64,000 nt of DNA from Spongilla lacustris (taxonomy: Eukaryota; Porifera; Demospongiae; Spongillida; Spongillidae). The notes beneath the pieces are model-generated. The model was not told the DNA's origin and did no database searches. It worked only from the letters and a program-made list of their open reading frames with translations. Positions 1 to 9,122 of the stretch are shown here, in pieces (positions within the stretch are counted from its first letter, which is position 1; each line of letters begins with the position of its first letter). Made by a program: the position numbers and the translations under genes. The stretch covers positions 4,165,137-4,229,136 of the forward strand of contig OX442422.1 of NCBI GenBank assembly GCA_949361645.1. The letters are read 5' to 3'.

Positions 1-866
1 AACGTGGCATAACAGTCAAACTTCACTAGAATGCAAACGTGCACCGCGGAGCACGCCCATCATGATGTATTTGCAACCACTGATTTGGCCGATTTCTACA
101 GTAACTGCCATACATGTACTTAGTCTTATTCAGCTAGGTTGCCAAATGACATTCATGCATGCTGCGGAAATCAATATTAATTGGGCAGCGCTTATAACGA
201 AGGCGGACATAGTGAATTTGCGTGTATAGGACAATAGCACACGGTACTTAGATCTAGATGTATTGTACAAGTAAATAATGGACTTATCCTTAGGAACTTG
301 TAAATAGAATAAAAACTTCAACATCAAATATCGTGCAAACCAAGTTTCTTTGAGACATCCAGTGCACAGATATATTGTATACAGCATCACAATACATGCA
401 GAGTAGAACCCCAAACACAAATGCTAAGAGCGGAAGCTGTAGCGGTACTAAGACAGTGCGATTACGGGGATAAATAAGTGGTAACATTTGTAGCTTTATT
501 CTATGTAATAGAATAAAATAGGGGCCGACACGAGTATAACTTCATTTTTGCGCTTTTAAAGTGTAGCTTAACTGACATGAGATTATAGTCGATTTATAGA
601 TACCGTTCAGCATTGAGCCGGTAATTAATAATATAATCATGCAGTACATCGAATACTAGTAACATGGCCAGCTATTATCCCTAGAAACCTGGTTGTAGAG
701 TACCACCAACCTTAAGCCGCGCTCTATGTATGAGCACATGTGTTCATACATAGAGCTATGCTATTTTGCGCTCTGGTGACAGGTCTGTTTGGCAGTTATT
801 GCAATGGATTCGGATGAGCAGCGCCAATAGTTGTTATTCCCGATTTAAAAAATATAATAATAATCG
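1..866. other. AT-rich stretch without a recognised gene
   Basis: I find no convincing gene here. The short open frames at 130-487 have no family resemblance and overlap on opposite strands. The only clear structure is the palindrome at 721-756, listed separately. The last 50 bases before 867 resemble the sequence next to the second tRNA (a shared GTTGTTATTCC motif followed by an A/T-rich run), so they belong to the duplicated tRNA unit. Confidence 0.6.
721..756. repeat. 36-bp near-perfect palindrome
   Basis: The 13-base arm GCTCTATGTATGA is followed after 10 bases by its exact reverse complement. The centre GCACATGTGT is itself almost palindromic, so the whole stretch folds with one mismatch. 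It lies about 110 bases beyond the 3' end of the interrupted tRNA gene. No flanking target duplication is evident. It may be a tiny foldback insertion or a cruciform-prone site; function unknown. Confidence 0.85.
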
Positions 867-887
867 TAGCAGAGAATGGTTTCGATC
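867..887 (-). pseudogene. 3' part of an interrupted initiator tRNA-Met (acceptor and T arm)
   Basis: This is the 3' end of a tRNA copy on the minus strand: discriminator A, the 3' acceptor strand and most of the T arm. The remaining 5' part is at 3601-3651. Joining 867-887 with 3601-3651 gives exactly 72 nt and matches the intact initiator tRNA at 4113-4184 except for one G-to-A change in the T stem. The break falls in the B-box region of the internal Pol III promoter, so this copy should be dead unless the element is removed. Confidence 0.9.
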
Positions 888-904
888 GAGGGGTCCGCCA
901 CTAC

Positions 905-1140
905 CCTAAAAGCCGTACGAGATTTCGAAATCACGGAGATTTCGAAATCAATTTCAGATTTCTGTTTGATTTCCGGTGATTTCTAGATTTCGAGGTGATT
1001 TCTAGATTTCGAGGTGATTTCTAGATTTCGAGGTGATTTCTAGATTTCGAGGTGATTTCCGTGATTTCTACATGATTTCCAGATTTCCGTGTGATTTCCA
1101 GATTTCCGACTGATTTCTTGTGATTTCTACCGTAATACGA
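905..1140. repeat. Left subterminal GATTTC repeat block
   Basis: The block contains many copies of GATTTC spaced by short GC-containing spacers. Between 975 and 1050 there is a regular 19-bp tandem unit, GGTGATTTCTAGATTTCGA, four times with almost no divergence. It sits just inside the left transposon end. Arrays of this kind are often transposase binding sites; that role is inferred here from position only. Confidence 0.85.
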
Positions 1141-1570
1141 CTTGGATTTCAACATTTCTTTTGACGTAAAATACATTTGTGACGTAGCTGGTCAGTCTGA
1201 GGCGAGGTCTGAGGGAGGTGACGGATCACGGCGCGGCTGTATGCGGCAACCAATTCAACAATGGCATGATTTTAAAGCGTGCCATTCTACCTAGACTTTT
1301 TGGGGTGTCAGTGTGTGAACTGTATGTATTTTCTCGCGCATTTGTGACCGAATAGTGCTTGTTAGTGCCAAACGACATAATTTCGATGCCCAAAGGCTAT
1401 TCTTTTTTTGTTTACGTAATTAGAACGGGTCATAAACGGCTCGCTGTTATTGTAAAGCTACACTCTGATTTCTAATAGCTCTTTTGATAAATGACGCCCA
1501 CGTAATTATATAGTAATAGTCATGGTTATTAAATTTAATACATACGCAATCGATTAATCAATGCATCACA

Positions 1571-2037
1571 TCATAATACAACAATAAAGAAATTATTAGT
1601 GCGGCTTTCCGTTAAAGTAGAAATTTCTCCAGCTGGAGCTTGTGCAGCTGCTGCGGCTTCTGGTTCACCGTTTTTTTTCTTTTTCTTCGTAGCAGGCCGA
1701 ACAGCATCATTGAGGAGGTTTTGACATACGTGGCTTGAGCACAGTTCTTGCACAAATCGCTCGATTCTAATACTGTGTTTTGCAAAGGGGGAAATTTGCA
1801 CGTTGATCCAAGTACTAGTAATGGAGCATGCATGTACCTGGCGTCGCCTGGAAAGTTGGAAGACATGTATTCTTCAATGATCTGGATGGAATTGCCCGGT
1901 TGGTTTCCAACATCCATGCGTGCCAAAGTGTCGAGTGTGTCGAATCCTGCAGCCAACATGCAACTGACTATGTAGCCTGGCAGCTTTAACCTCAACAGGC
2001 GCTCAACACACTTAACTTTCTTCTGATTCTGAATCAC
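1571..2037 (-). pseudogene. Decayed transposon protein ORF, possibly with a SAM-like fold
   Basis: The minus-strand frame starting at 2037 reads about 80 residues with a coherent helical look (…LLRLKLPGYIVSCMLAAGFD…, then IIEEYMSSNFPGD). It continues after a frameshift near 1790-1800 into …RFVQELCSSHVCQNLLND followed by a lysine run and an alanine-rich tail ending at the stop near 1571. The opening resembles short SAM-like regions seen in invertebrate transposon proteins, but I cannot name the family with confidence. Its position between the subterminal repeat blocks suggests it is what remains of the host transposon's own coding region. The frameshift means no full-length product. Confidence 0.45.
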
Positions 2038-2137
2038 AAGCTCCGAGCTCCATACTGATTATTTCGTACGAGTATAAGTATAATTATGTCATAATTTTAA
2101 GTCCATTGGTATAATTGGCATATAATTAAAAACATTA

Positions 2138-3298
2138 TATATATATATATAGATGCTTTCAAGCTCTTCGATGATGACGTCCACCACTGTTTCATGGACT
2201 GCATAGGTTTTGAAATGTCAGATGAGGCATGGTGTCAGGCCCAGCTTGGCCTTAACAGTGGTGGTCTTGGGTTGCGCTCACTGTCCCTACACTCCAGCTC
2301 AGCTTTTATTGCTTCCTTCTGCTCCTCTGGGGTGTATGATACAGATGACATACACCTTACAAATGCCTTGGACCACTTCAATTCTACTGTTGCTCCAATT
2401 GAGAAACTATCTGTCAATTCTGTGGTTTCCTCACCTGTCAGTCAGAAGCTTCTGTCTTCAAAAGTAAACGACTATTGCTTTCAAGTCCTCTTTGATCAAT
2501 CCTCCCCTGCTAACAAGGCTCGGTTGCTATCAGTTACAGCCCCCCACGCGACATCCTGGTTATCAGTTGTTCCCTCCACATCCCTAGCTCTCCATCTTGA
2601 CCCAATTGAATTCAGGGTAGCTGTCAAGTGGTGGCTAGGCTTAGATACCTCCCAGGGTTCTCAGTGTGCGTTCTGCCCTGCCTACAGTCTGGACCCTCTT
2701 GGACACCATGCATTAACATGTAAATGTGGGGGTGATGTTATTACACGCCGTAATGCTTTCAGGGACACTTTAGCGCACTTTCTTCACCGTGCACATGCTT
2801 CAATCGAAGTTGAAGCTGGTGCTGGGCTCTTTCCTGACCATTCACAGTCGTCACGGCCTGCTGATATTCTTGTGAAGCATTGGAATCATGGAAGGCCCGT
2901 TGCCCTGGACATCTCTGTTGTCTCACCGCTAAATCCTTCAACTTTAGCTGAAGCGGGAGCAATGGTTGGTGCAGTCCTTGAGGCAACGGAGAGCAGGAAA
3001 CACCAGGCCAATGAGGAAAAGTGTTTAGCTTTAGGGTGGGTCACAACCCCTCTAGTAGTTGACTCCTATGGGGCTTGGGGTAACGAAGCTTCAATATTTC
3101 TGGCTCAGATAATTGCTAGGCTTGCGATTCACAAGTCTCTGCCAAAGGCACAGATATCTTTTGAGCTTTTCGCAAACTTGAGCATTTGCCTAACAAGAGC
3201 GAATGCCAGAGCCATCCTCCGTAGAATCCCATCTTAACTGTAGTGTGCTTTATATATAGCAAGTGTTGTGTGTATGAGTTTATTATTCATTTATAATT
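2138..3298 (+). mobile_element. Nested 5'-truncated non-LTR retrotransposon
   Basis: The insert is bracketed by a perfect 13-bp direct repeat, ATTAAAAACATTA, at 2125-2137 and 3299-3311, the typical result of target-primed reverse transcription. Its left end is an AT dinucleotide run. Coding sequence starts abruptly at about 2153 (…DAFKLFDDDVHHCF…), well after the reverse transcriptase, so only the 3' third of the element was inserted. The 3' end is AT-rich (ATTTATAATT) without a clear poly-A tail. It belongs to the same family as the fragments at 25.3-25.8, 46.2-47.8, 52.3-54.5, 54.9-57.0 and 59.4 kb. Confidence 0.85.
2153..3237 (+). CDS. C-terminal part of a non-LTR retrotransposon polyprotein with restriction-like endonuclease
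   Basis: This is the best preserved tail of the family: an open frame of 347 codons from the internal ATG at 2194, open upstream to about 2153. Counting from that ATG, a cysteine-histidine knuckle (C158, C161, H171/H172, C176) is followed by a PD-(D/E)XK-like core: acidic residues near 205-207, RPAD with D224, and ALDIS with D239. This order, zinc knuckle then restriction-like endonuclease at the C-terminus, is known from R2/NeSL-type non-LTR elements, whose endonuclease nicks the target DNA. The reverse transcriptase is missing because of 5' truncation, so the product would not support retrotransposition. The open frame suggests a fairly recent insertion. Confidence 0.8.
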
Positions 3299-3377
3299 AT
3301 TAAAAACATTAATAATTATTATTGTATTAGCAAAAGTAGTTATTAAAAATTCATTCGTTTTTAAATAAAATACGGAT

Positions 3378-3570
3378 GTGATTTCTAAATTTACGGCTGT
3401 GATTTCTAAATTTACGGTGATTTCTATATTTCAATGTGATTTCTACCGTATTTCAAGTGATTTCGTGATTTCTGACGGATTTCTAGATTTCAATATGATT
3501 TCGTGATTTCTCCCGGATTTCTATTGATTTCAAGATTTCTATTTGATTTCTCACTAGAGTGTACGAGATT
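3378..3570. repeat. Right subterminal GATTTC repeat block
   Basis: Repeated GTGATTTCTAAATTTACGG-like units grade into more divergent GATTTC motifs up to the right transposon terminus. The motif reads GATTTC on the plus strand, the same direction as in the left block. The words TACGAGATTTC next to both ends are direct, not inverted, repeats. Confidence 0.8.
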
Positions 3571-3600
3571 TCAATGGTGGCGGACCCCTCGGTTTCGATC

Positions 3601-3651
3601 TATCGACCTCTGGGTTATGGGCCCAGCACGCTTCCACTGCGCCACTCTGCT
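3601..3651 (-). pseudogene. 5' part of the interrupted initiator tRNA-Met
   Basis: This part carries the 5' acceptor strand, D arm with A box, the CAT anticodon loop and the start of the T arm. It is identical to the intact copy except for one base in the T stem (G to A on the tRNA strand), which weakens pairing there. The A box is intact but is separated from the B box by the 2.7-kb insertion. Confidence 0.9.
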
Positions 3652-4112
3652 TGGCTGTGTTGTTGTTGTACGGTTTTAATTAACTGTGAATTCGCCGCCT
3701 TACCCCCCACGGTGCTTTGTTATATTAAAAGCCTGTAACTTGCTGAGACTCAGACTCAATTTAAGGGTATTTACATGTATTTACAAATTAGACAAGAGTA
3801 AATGCTTCTTTTTTGAAACATGGTATCACATAAGGCTTTAACCAGTCCTTCCTAACGGACTAGGCATAGTGGGACGCTTTTTTAGAGTTGTTGGGCCATG
3901 CTTTTCGGATAACCAAAGACACACCATTCCTTTATATATTCTGACGCCTAAGGATGTAGAGCACGTTGTTATATATATATTCTCATATATGGTCTGGCCC
4001 CCAGACTAGGTTACAATATTTGGCAGTGCTTGCCAATTTTTTACAAGACAAATGGGCTTTCCATGGTTGTTATTCCAGTGTAATAATTAATAAAAAAATA
4101 AATAAAAAAACT
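3652..4112. other. Spacer of the duplicated tRNA unit
   Basis: The sequence after the first tRNA (CGCCGCCTTACCCCCCACGG, then GAGACTCAGAC, TGTATTTACAAATTAGA and a repeated 'ATAAGGCTTTAACC' word) recurs in diverged form at 4187-4400 after the second tRNA. The tRNA and several hundred bases of flank were therefore duplicated together. No coding potential is seen. Confidence 0.7.
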
Positions 4113-4184
4113 TAGCAGAGAATGGTTTCGATCCATCGACCTCTGGGTTATGGGCCCAGCACGCTTCCACTGCGCCACTCTGCT
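4113..4184 (-). tRNA. tRNA-iMet-CAT: Initiator tRNA-Met (anticodon CAT)
   Basis: The 72-nt minus-strand gene begins AGCAGAGTGGCGCAG and closes with CTCTGCTA. The A1-T72 end pair, the GGGCCCATAACCC anticodon stem-loop with its run of G-C pairs, and A54 in the loop ATCGAAA (instead of the usual T-Psi-C) are eukaryotic initiator features. A box and B box are intact. A G-T wobble closes the T stem. No intron is present. I see nothing that disables it, so it is probably the working copy of the local pair. Confidence 0.96.
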
Positions 4185-4424
4185 TGTCTCTGTTGTACAA
4201 TTTTAATTCACTGTGAAGTCGCCGCCTTACCCCCCACGGTGCTTTGTTAATTAGTTATTGTTAATAAAAATAAAAAGCCGAGACTCAGACATGTATTTAC
4301 AAATTAGATAAGAGTAACTCCCGAAATCTTGCTTCTCTTTTAAAACCATATCCTGATGCAATTAAGGACCATCTGGTATCAAATAAGGCTTTAACCTATG
4401 GTAATAATATATGGTTCAACTCAC

Positions 4425-4925
4425 CATTTCCCAACTCATAACTAATCACGTAGCCCATTGAATTTGTGTAGGCCATTAAGTCTTCTGCGTTATGATCCAT
4501 TGGGCCATGGAGAGCGAAGCAACGCGTTTAACCCGAATATTAATTTCCATCCTACTGTCATTACAAATTTGTTCAGTGCAGTCCACTGCACTGGCGATAA
4601 CGTTATATTGGACGAAGTGGAGTGGCTATGTTTTGAAGAGCGAGTCGTGCCAGAAACAAACAGGACACTGATGTTGAGGGTGGCAGGATGTAGACCTTTG
4701 GCCATATTCAGGACTCTTGGGCTTGTGAAATTTAGAACGGAAAAGTCATATTTGATATTACTAGCATCTAAGGTGACAGACAAGTAGTCGTCGCTAACAG
4801 TGGCAACAACTTTCGAAAGGTTCACTTCAATGCTAGGCAGTGCTCGGTGGCCAAGTACTAGCTAGTAGTACAGACTGAGCAATTACAATACACATTTCCA
4901 ATACATAGAGACTTGTAATTTTCAT
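4425..4925 (-). pseudogene. Heparanase-like (GH79) N-terminal fragment, frameshifted
   Basis: Read on the minus strand from the ATG at 4925, a hydrophobic signal-peptide-like start (MKITSLYVLEMCIVIAQSV…) runs into a stop. A second frame then gives DDYLSVTLDAS, SPRVLNMAKGLHPATL and KLIFGLNALLRS, and a third gives NAEDLMAYTNSMGYVISYELGN before a GTGAGT donor at 4424. These words match, in order, the N-terminal half of animal heparanases, which cut heparan sulfate. ELGN is where the acid/base glutamate (ELGNEP) region begins. Two frame changes (near 4835 and 4500) and apparent small deletions argue for a pseudogene. No exon carrying the nucleophile half is seen downstream, where the tRNA pair now lies. 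Confidence 0.75.
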
Positions 4926-5595
4926 CTTCTGTCTGGTGATTTGGTTGGGGAACGGTCAATGTTAGAGGTACAATGTGTAAATTAATGAGATGACTGTACT
5001 TGCGCGTAGATGACTAGATCTTTCCATTCATCGCGTGATTTAATCTTGATGTACAAAATTGCTACTTGTACATTCAAGTTCTGAGCGTCATTATTGATCC
5101 AATACAACTAACTAAATCGATCACTTAAGCCCTCGTAACGTGCATGAGCAAAAATTACCAAAAATCGAGCATAAAGCTAAGGTTACACCTGTATAAGCAA
5201 TTAAACAATTGTTTAAGTCATATAATGTGCTGGTCTCATCCCCAGACTCAACTATAATGTGACCTTTTTGATTTGGCTGGCGTAATCTTTAGGTTTAAGC
5301 TTGATGCATTTCTAAAATCTACATGTACGTGTAAATTAAAAGGCACAGCTTTTACTACTAATTTGTTCATGGACTGAATGTAAAATCTTAAATTATAGAC
5401 TGCAGTAATTGCCAGAGGTTGGAAATAGAATCTGACAACGTTGTAATTGCAATACATGTATCATGAAACTTCAATTCTTCCACAAAAATACAAAAGTACA
5501 CATTATCCTACAAAAATGTTGCTAGCCCGATTGTTATTAGTTCAACAGAATAGTAGTGGATAATATCTCATATATTGGTGTCATGCATGCACCAA
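4926..5595. other. Intergenic, nothing recognised
   Basis: AT-rich sequence between the heparanase-like fragment and the carbonic anhydrase gene. A short open frame on the minus strand (5248-5457) has no supporting features. Confidence 0.55.
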
Positions 5596-6468
5596 TCATA
5601 GTATAACTATCAAACAAAACAGTAGCATCACGATTGTGTCCAAGGCACCTCTGATCATTACACTGCCTGAATATTGGTAAATCATTCTCCCATTTAATGG
5701 CTGCACATTATAAAAGTTATGAGTAAGAAGAGTGCCATTTGGATACTGTTGAGTTTGTCTCAAGAGGCTCAAATAGTCATTTGGTATTTTAATGGACTGT
5801 TTCAGCACAAACCATTCCACAATTTCACTGCAGGGAGGTGTAGTAAGGGAGCCATCGTAATGATAGAAATCTTGATTTGATGGAAGAAATTGGTCATATT
5901 GCAGGGCTGACAAATTTAAACGCTTTCCATATGACGTTGGAATAGGAAACAATTGCTCCCAAATGGAACCTTTGATTGGAATATCTGCAGCCTCACATAG
6001 TACACCTACCACAGATAAAGTATCACCAAAAGAACTTGTAATTGGAGGATAACCCTTCTTGAGGGAGACAAAATGGATCTCAGCAGCATATTTCTTGCCG
6101 TTGACTGTGTGTTCAGACCCTTGTGTGCTATCAATTCCCCAGTGAAGATGAAATTGTAGCACAATATATGTTCCAAGATGATTAGTTACAGTTGCATCTA
6201 ATGTTTCAGGAACAAATTTCACTGAGTATCCAACATTCTCAAATTCACCCTGATAAGCTTTGTTCCAACTACTGAACAGTAGTGGCCTAAGTGTGCTATT
6301 ACGCAATGCCTGTGCAGTTGGTATGTCAATGGGGGATTGTCGCATTCCACCACAACTTGATCCAGGAATGGAGCCCCAAACACTCTGTTGGTCATAATTG
6401 AATGGGTAGAATATTGGACAAGCACACCACACAACTCTGATGACCAGGCTGAATACCAGAAACAACAT
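5596..6468 (-). CDS. Secreted or membrane-anchored alpha-carbonic anhydrase
   Basis: The enzyme hydrates CO2 to bicarbonate. The uninterrupted 290-residue frame starts with a signal peptide (about residues 1-17) and ends with a hydrophobic stretch (about 273-290) suited to a GPI signal or membrane anchor, so it should act outside the cell. Zinc ligands are visible: FHLHWG (H107, H109) and EIHFVS (H132, after E130). The substrate-loop words SEHTVNGKKYAAE and YHYDGSLTTPPCSE are intact. At the position of the classical proton-shuttle histidine (human CA II H64) the sequence reads NVGYSVKF, so Tyr81 replaces it and turnover may be lower. Two cysteines (C39, C217 region) could form the usual extracellular disulfide. 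The coding region has no intron; an AG just before the ATG may end a 5' UTR intron. Confidence 0.93.
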   Translation of the reverse strand: MLFLVFSLVIRVVWCACPIFYPFNYDQQSVWGSIPGSSCGGMRQSPIDIPTAQALRNSTLRPLLFSSWNKAYQGEFENVGYSVKFVPETLDATVTNHLGTYIVLQFHLHWGIDSTQGSEHTVNGKKYAAEIHFVSLKKGYPPITSSFGDTLSVVGVLCEAADIPIKGSIWEQLFPIPTSYGKRLNLSALQYDQFLPSNQDFYHYDGSLTTPPCSEIVEWFVLKQSIKIPNDYLSLLRQTQQYPNGTLLTHNFYNVQPLNGRMIYQYSGSVMIRGALDTIVMLLFCLIVIL

Positions 6469-7400
6469 CTGTAATCTGAATGTGTAGAAGGATGAAATAT
6501 ATCATTTGTAACATTATTAAATTATTGTTATTATTATTACATGTACATGTTGTATGAAAACCCTCTAGATGTGACACTTTTAACATTTATCTTACATGTA
6601 TGTCCTAGGATATAGATACAGCATAGTAAATCTATCCGACCAAGGGTACATTAGTATATGGTTTTCTTACACTTACAACTCTGACATAGAAATCAGTACT
6701 ACAAACAAGTGATAACAATTGCACTCTGCTTTGTGTAGTCAATAAATCAGCAATATTTGAAATACAAAGTCCGTCCACTTTCAGATCCCTGATTAATGCC
6801 ACCTGATCTTGATGTCAGGTTACTTTGAAACCCATCATACAGTTTGCACAAATCGTATTTTAATAGTGGGGTAGAACAGTTATGTGATGCAATCATGCAC
6901 ATGATAATATAATGACTCCATGTGGTGTGGGCTTGGAAAGCTTTCTAAAAAGCCACAACCTTTCTAATATAGCAAGCTACACTATAGAATAGTGGTGTTA
7001 AAAGCTAAAAATATCAGACAACAAATAAGCTTTTCAATTAGGACATAACTAATCTATCAAAAGACAGATGCATAGTTTAATCCATTGTGCTATTAACATC
7101 ATCTTGATCCTTTTTGCTTTTCACACCACATTCAAACAATATAAATGTTTTGTCTATTGTTTGCTTTCAAGCCTACCATGAGCAGTGCAACTGGGTCCAA
7201 ATAGGTCCTGTAACTAATGTGGTATTAGTTTATGCAGTATTATCCATAGTTTATGGGCCCATTGGAGCACAGGATCAAACCAAAATGTATTCACTTATGG
7301 GATTTATATTATTTGGTGTAGTGATAGAGTCTTTTGAAAGCATTCAAATATATTAGAACAATAATACTATGTAGTTTACCAATAATATTATCTTTAATCT
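6469..7400. other. Intergenic region upstream of the carbonic anhydrase
   Basis: No gene is supported. It should contain the carbonic anhydrase promoter, but no distinct core element stands out. The plus-strand frame 7114-7356 lacks any family signature. Confidence 0.5.
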
Positions 7401-8262
7401 TTAATCTCCAGATGTCCTAGATCTAGGTCCTAGATATAAGACGCTATTACAGTACATTTATCTGAGCTTGCAGGTAAGCTTATTAACTTTTGACTCAGCC
7501 AAGTTACATGTACTCAGAACTGATTGGACTACTTGTATCTGTAAAGATTTCTAATAACTATAATATGAACAGTGAGATCAAACATTTAAAACTAAAACTA
7601 CAAAAATAGGAAACCGCATGATGTTGTGCCATGCACAGCATCAAAGGAAATAATTTTGAAGTGATTTTGGTGATGTTGGCAGTTCTACCAGTTGATTTGG
7701 AATATTTACAAGTGAAAAATGTGGCAAAACATTAAGAATGCATGCAAAACCACAAAAGAGCATTAAATATGATTACAAAGGCAAATATCAATCTAAATAG
7801 GAACTGATGGTACCTATGTGTGAGCTCTACCACAGGCAACAGGATTGTAGTGTAGAAGACAATTTGATTTAACAGCATTACTACCGGATGATACGTACAG
7901 ATGGGCATGCTACTGATCAATAGTATTTCGATTCTAGCAATGAACTGTGGCAGTGTGTCAAGTAAGGATTCTGTAATCAAACTACACCTCACATGTATAA
8001 TCCGTGCAACGTTTGCTATACAAAAAAATGCATCCGATAAATTGGACACACAAATCCATAATGTTGACAACTCGCTGCGATCATCATTGAGCAAAACGAA
8101 TTAAAATGAACATATCCGTTGTACTGTATGATGCCTATGCTTCAAAATGAAATTTTCAAACCACACTTTTTCGGCCAAACGTGATCAGGAAAAGCCTTCA
8201 AAGTTGGTCCTAGATCTAGGACGGTTACGCGTCTAGATCTAGGACGCGAGCCTGGAGATTAA
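7401..8262. mobile_element. Candidate MITE with AGATCTAGG-rich inverted ends
   Basis: The left end TTAATCTCCAG is followed by TCCTAGATCTAGG and a partial second copy. The right end carries the reverse arrangement, two TCCTAGATCTAGG-type units followed by CTGGAGATTAA. The ends are therefore inverted with an imperfect, repeated inner motif. The interior has no convincing ORF (minus-strand frame 7732-8094 is unsupported). No clean target duplication was identified, so the boundaries are approximate. Confidence 0.5.
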
Positions 8263-8700
8263 AATTGGCTGAAGATTTAATAGTACACGTTGGCGGTTTA
8301 TCAAAGGGATAATCCAGCAATAGCATTAACGTTAGCTTTAACCCTTTAAAAAAAAAAATCTACTGCTGGAATCCGGCGATTATACATATGAAACTCAGAC
8401 CAAGTATATGAAAGGGCAGTAGGTTACATGTACATAAATCATGCTGCTTGCTCAATTAATATTATCTATTGGAGTGCACTAATAATCACTACAAAGTCAA
8501 AACACAGTTATGTTTCCTGGGGTAGGCCTACAGTGTGTATATAGTATATACTGAATGGTATACGCACATGGCTACATGCAGAATGGCTCGTATATACATC
8601 TAAAGTCCTGCCAGAGAGTTCCAGAACTGCATTAGAAACGTACTGATGTGTGCTATTCCTCAACCCCCTCTACTTCTGTATCAATAAGAACTGTTCACAC
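8263..8700. other. Intergenic, nothing recognised
   Basis: No gene or repeat family recognised beyond an A run near 8347-8358. Confidence 0.5.
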
Positions 8701-8710
8701 ACAAATGCAC

Positions 8711-8773
8711 TAGTTGGGCGTGGCCCGCCCTTCGCGTATTGGCCAATACGCGAAGGACGGGCCACGCCCAACT
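8711..8773. mobile_element. 63-bp palindromic mini-insertion with 10-bp duplication
   Basis: Almost the entire insert is one palindrome: AGTTGGGCGTGGCCCG… on the left is mirrored by …CGGGCCACGCCCAACT on the right, with a single mismatch and a GGCC centre. The direct repeat ACAAATGCAC flanks it exactly (8701-8710 and 8774-8783). It is GC-rich in an AT-rich context. A size of 63 bp is far below usual MITEs, so it must depend on a transposase elsewhere. Confidence 0.85.
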
Positions 8774-9122
8774 ACAAATGCACATGATTGAACATGCACT
8801 CTTCACGTTGTAGTACAAACATGTGAACGTTTTATCATAGATATTAGACTGGAAGGGATTGGAAACCAGACCAATTAACAAGTACAGTCCTGGCAGTTCA
8901 AGTCCCCAGGCCTTTACGAATAAAATGGCGGGTACAACGTTTGCACAGGAGCGAGGGGAAATAACGTATCCGTGGATTGTGATAAAGGGAACACTTTTCA
9001 TAAAGTTCATGGTTTTGTAGGTTTTATTTCACATTCAGATGATTTTCAGGGAGCAATTGACCACATTATTGACGATGACCAATTATAGGCTTAGCTTTTA
9101 GATTTCTTTTTGGTCGTCAGAC

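Larger units (their letters stand above)
888..3590. mobile_element. 2.7-kb DNA transposon inserted in a tRNA-iMet gene
   Basis: The element starts GAGGGGTCCGCCAC and ends with the exact reverse complement GTGGCGGACCCCTC (14-bp terminal inverted repeats). It is flanked by the direct repeat GGTTTCGATC at 878-887 and 3591-3600, a perfect 10-bp target site duplication. Inside each end is a block of GATTTC-containing repeats (905-1140 and 3378-3570). Unusually, these run in the same direction at both ends. The interior holds a minus-strand decayed reading frame (1571-2037) and a nested retrotransposon (2138-3298). A duplication of 9-11 bp would suit Mutator-like elements, but I see no recognisable transposase, so the superfamily is open. 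It is probably non-autonomous or decayed. Confidence 0.88.

Noticed and set aside
130..487. Two overlapping frames on opposite strands
   Set aside because: Short, AT-driven, without recognisable motifs or splice context.
7732..8094. 120-codon hydrophobic minus-strand ORF resembling a membrane protein
   Set aside because: It lies inside a candidate MITE, has no family motif, and its hydrophobic look fits AT-rich sequence.
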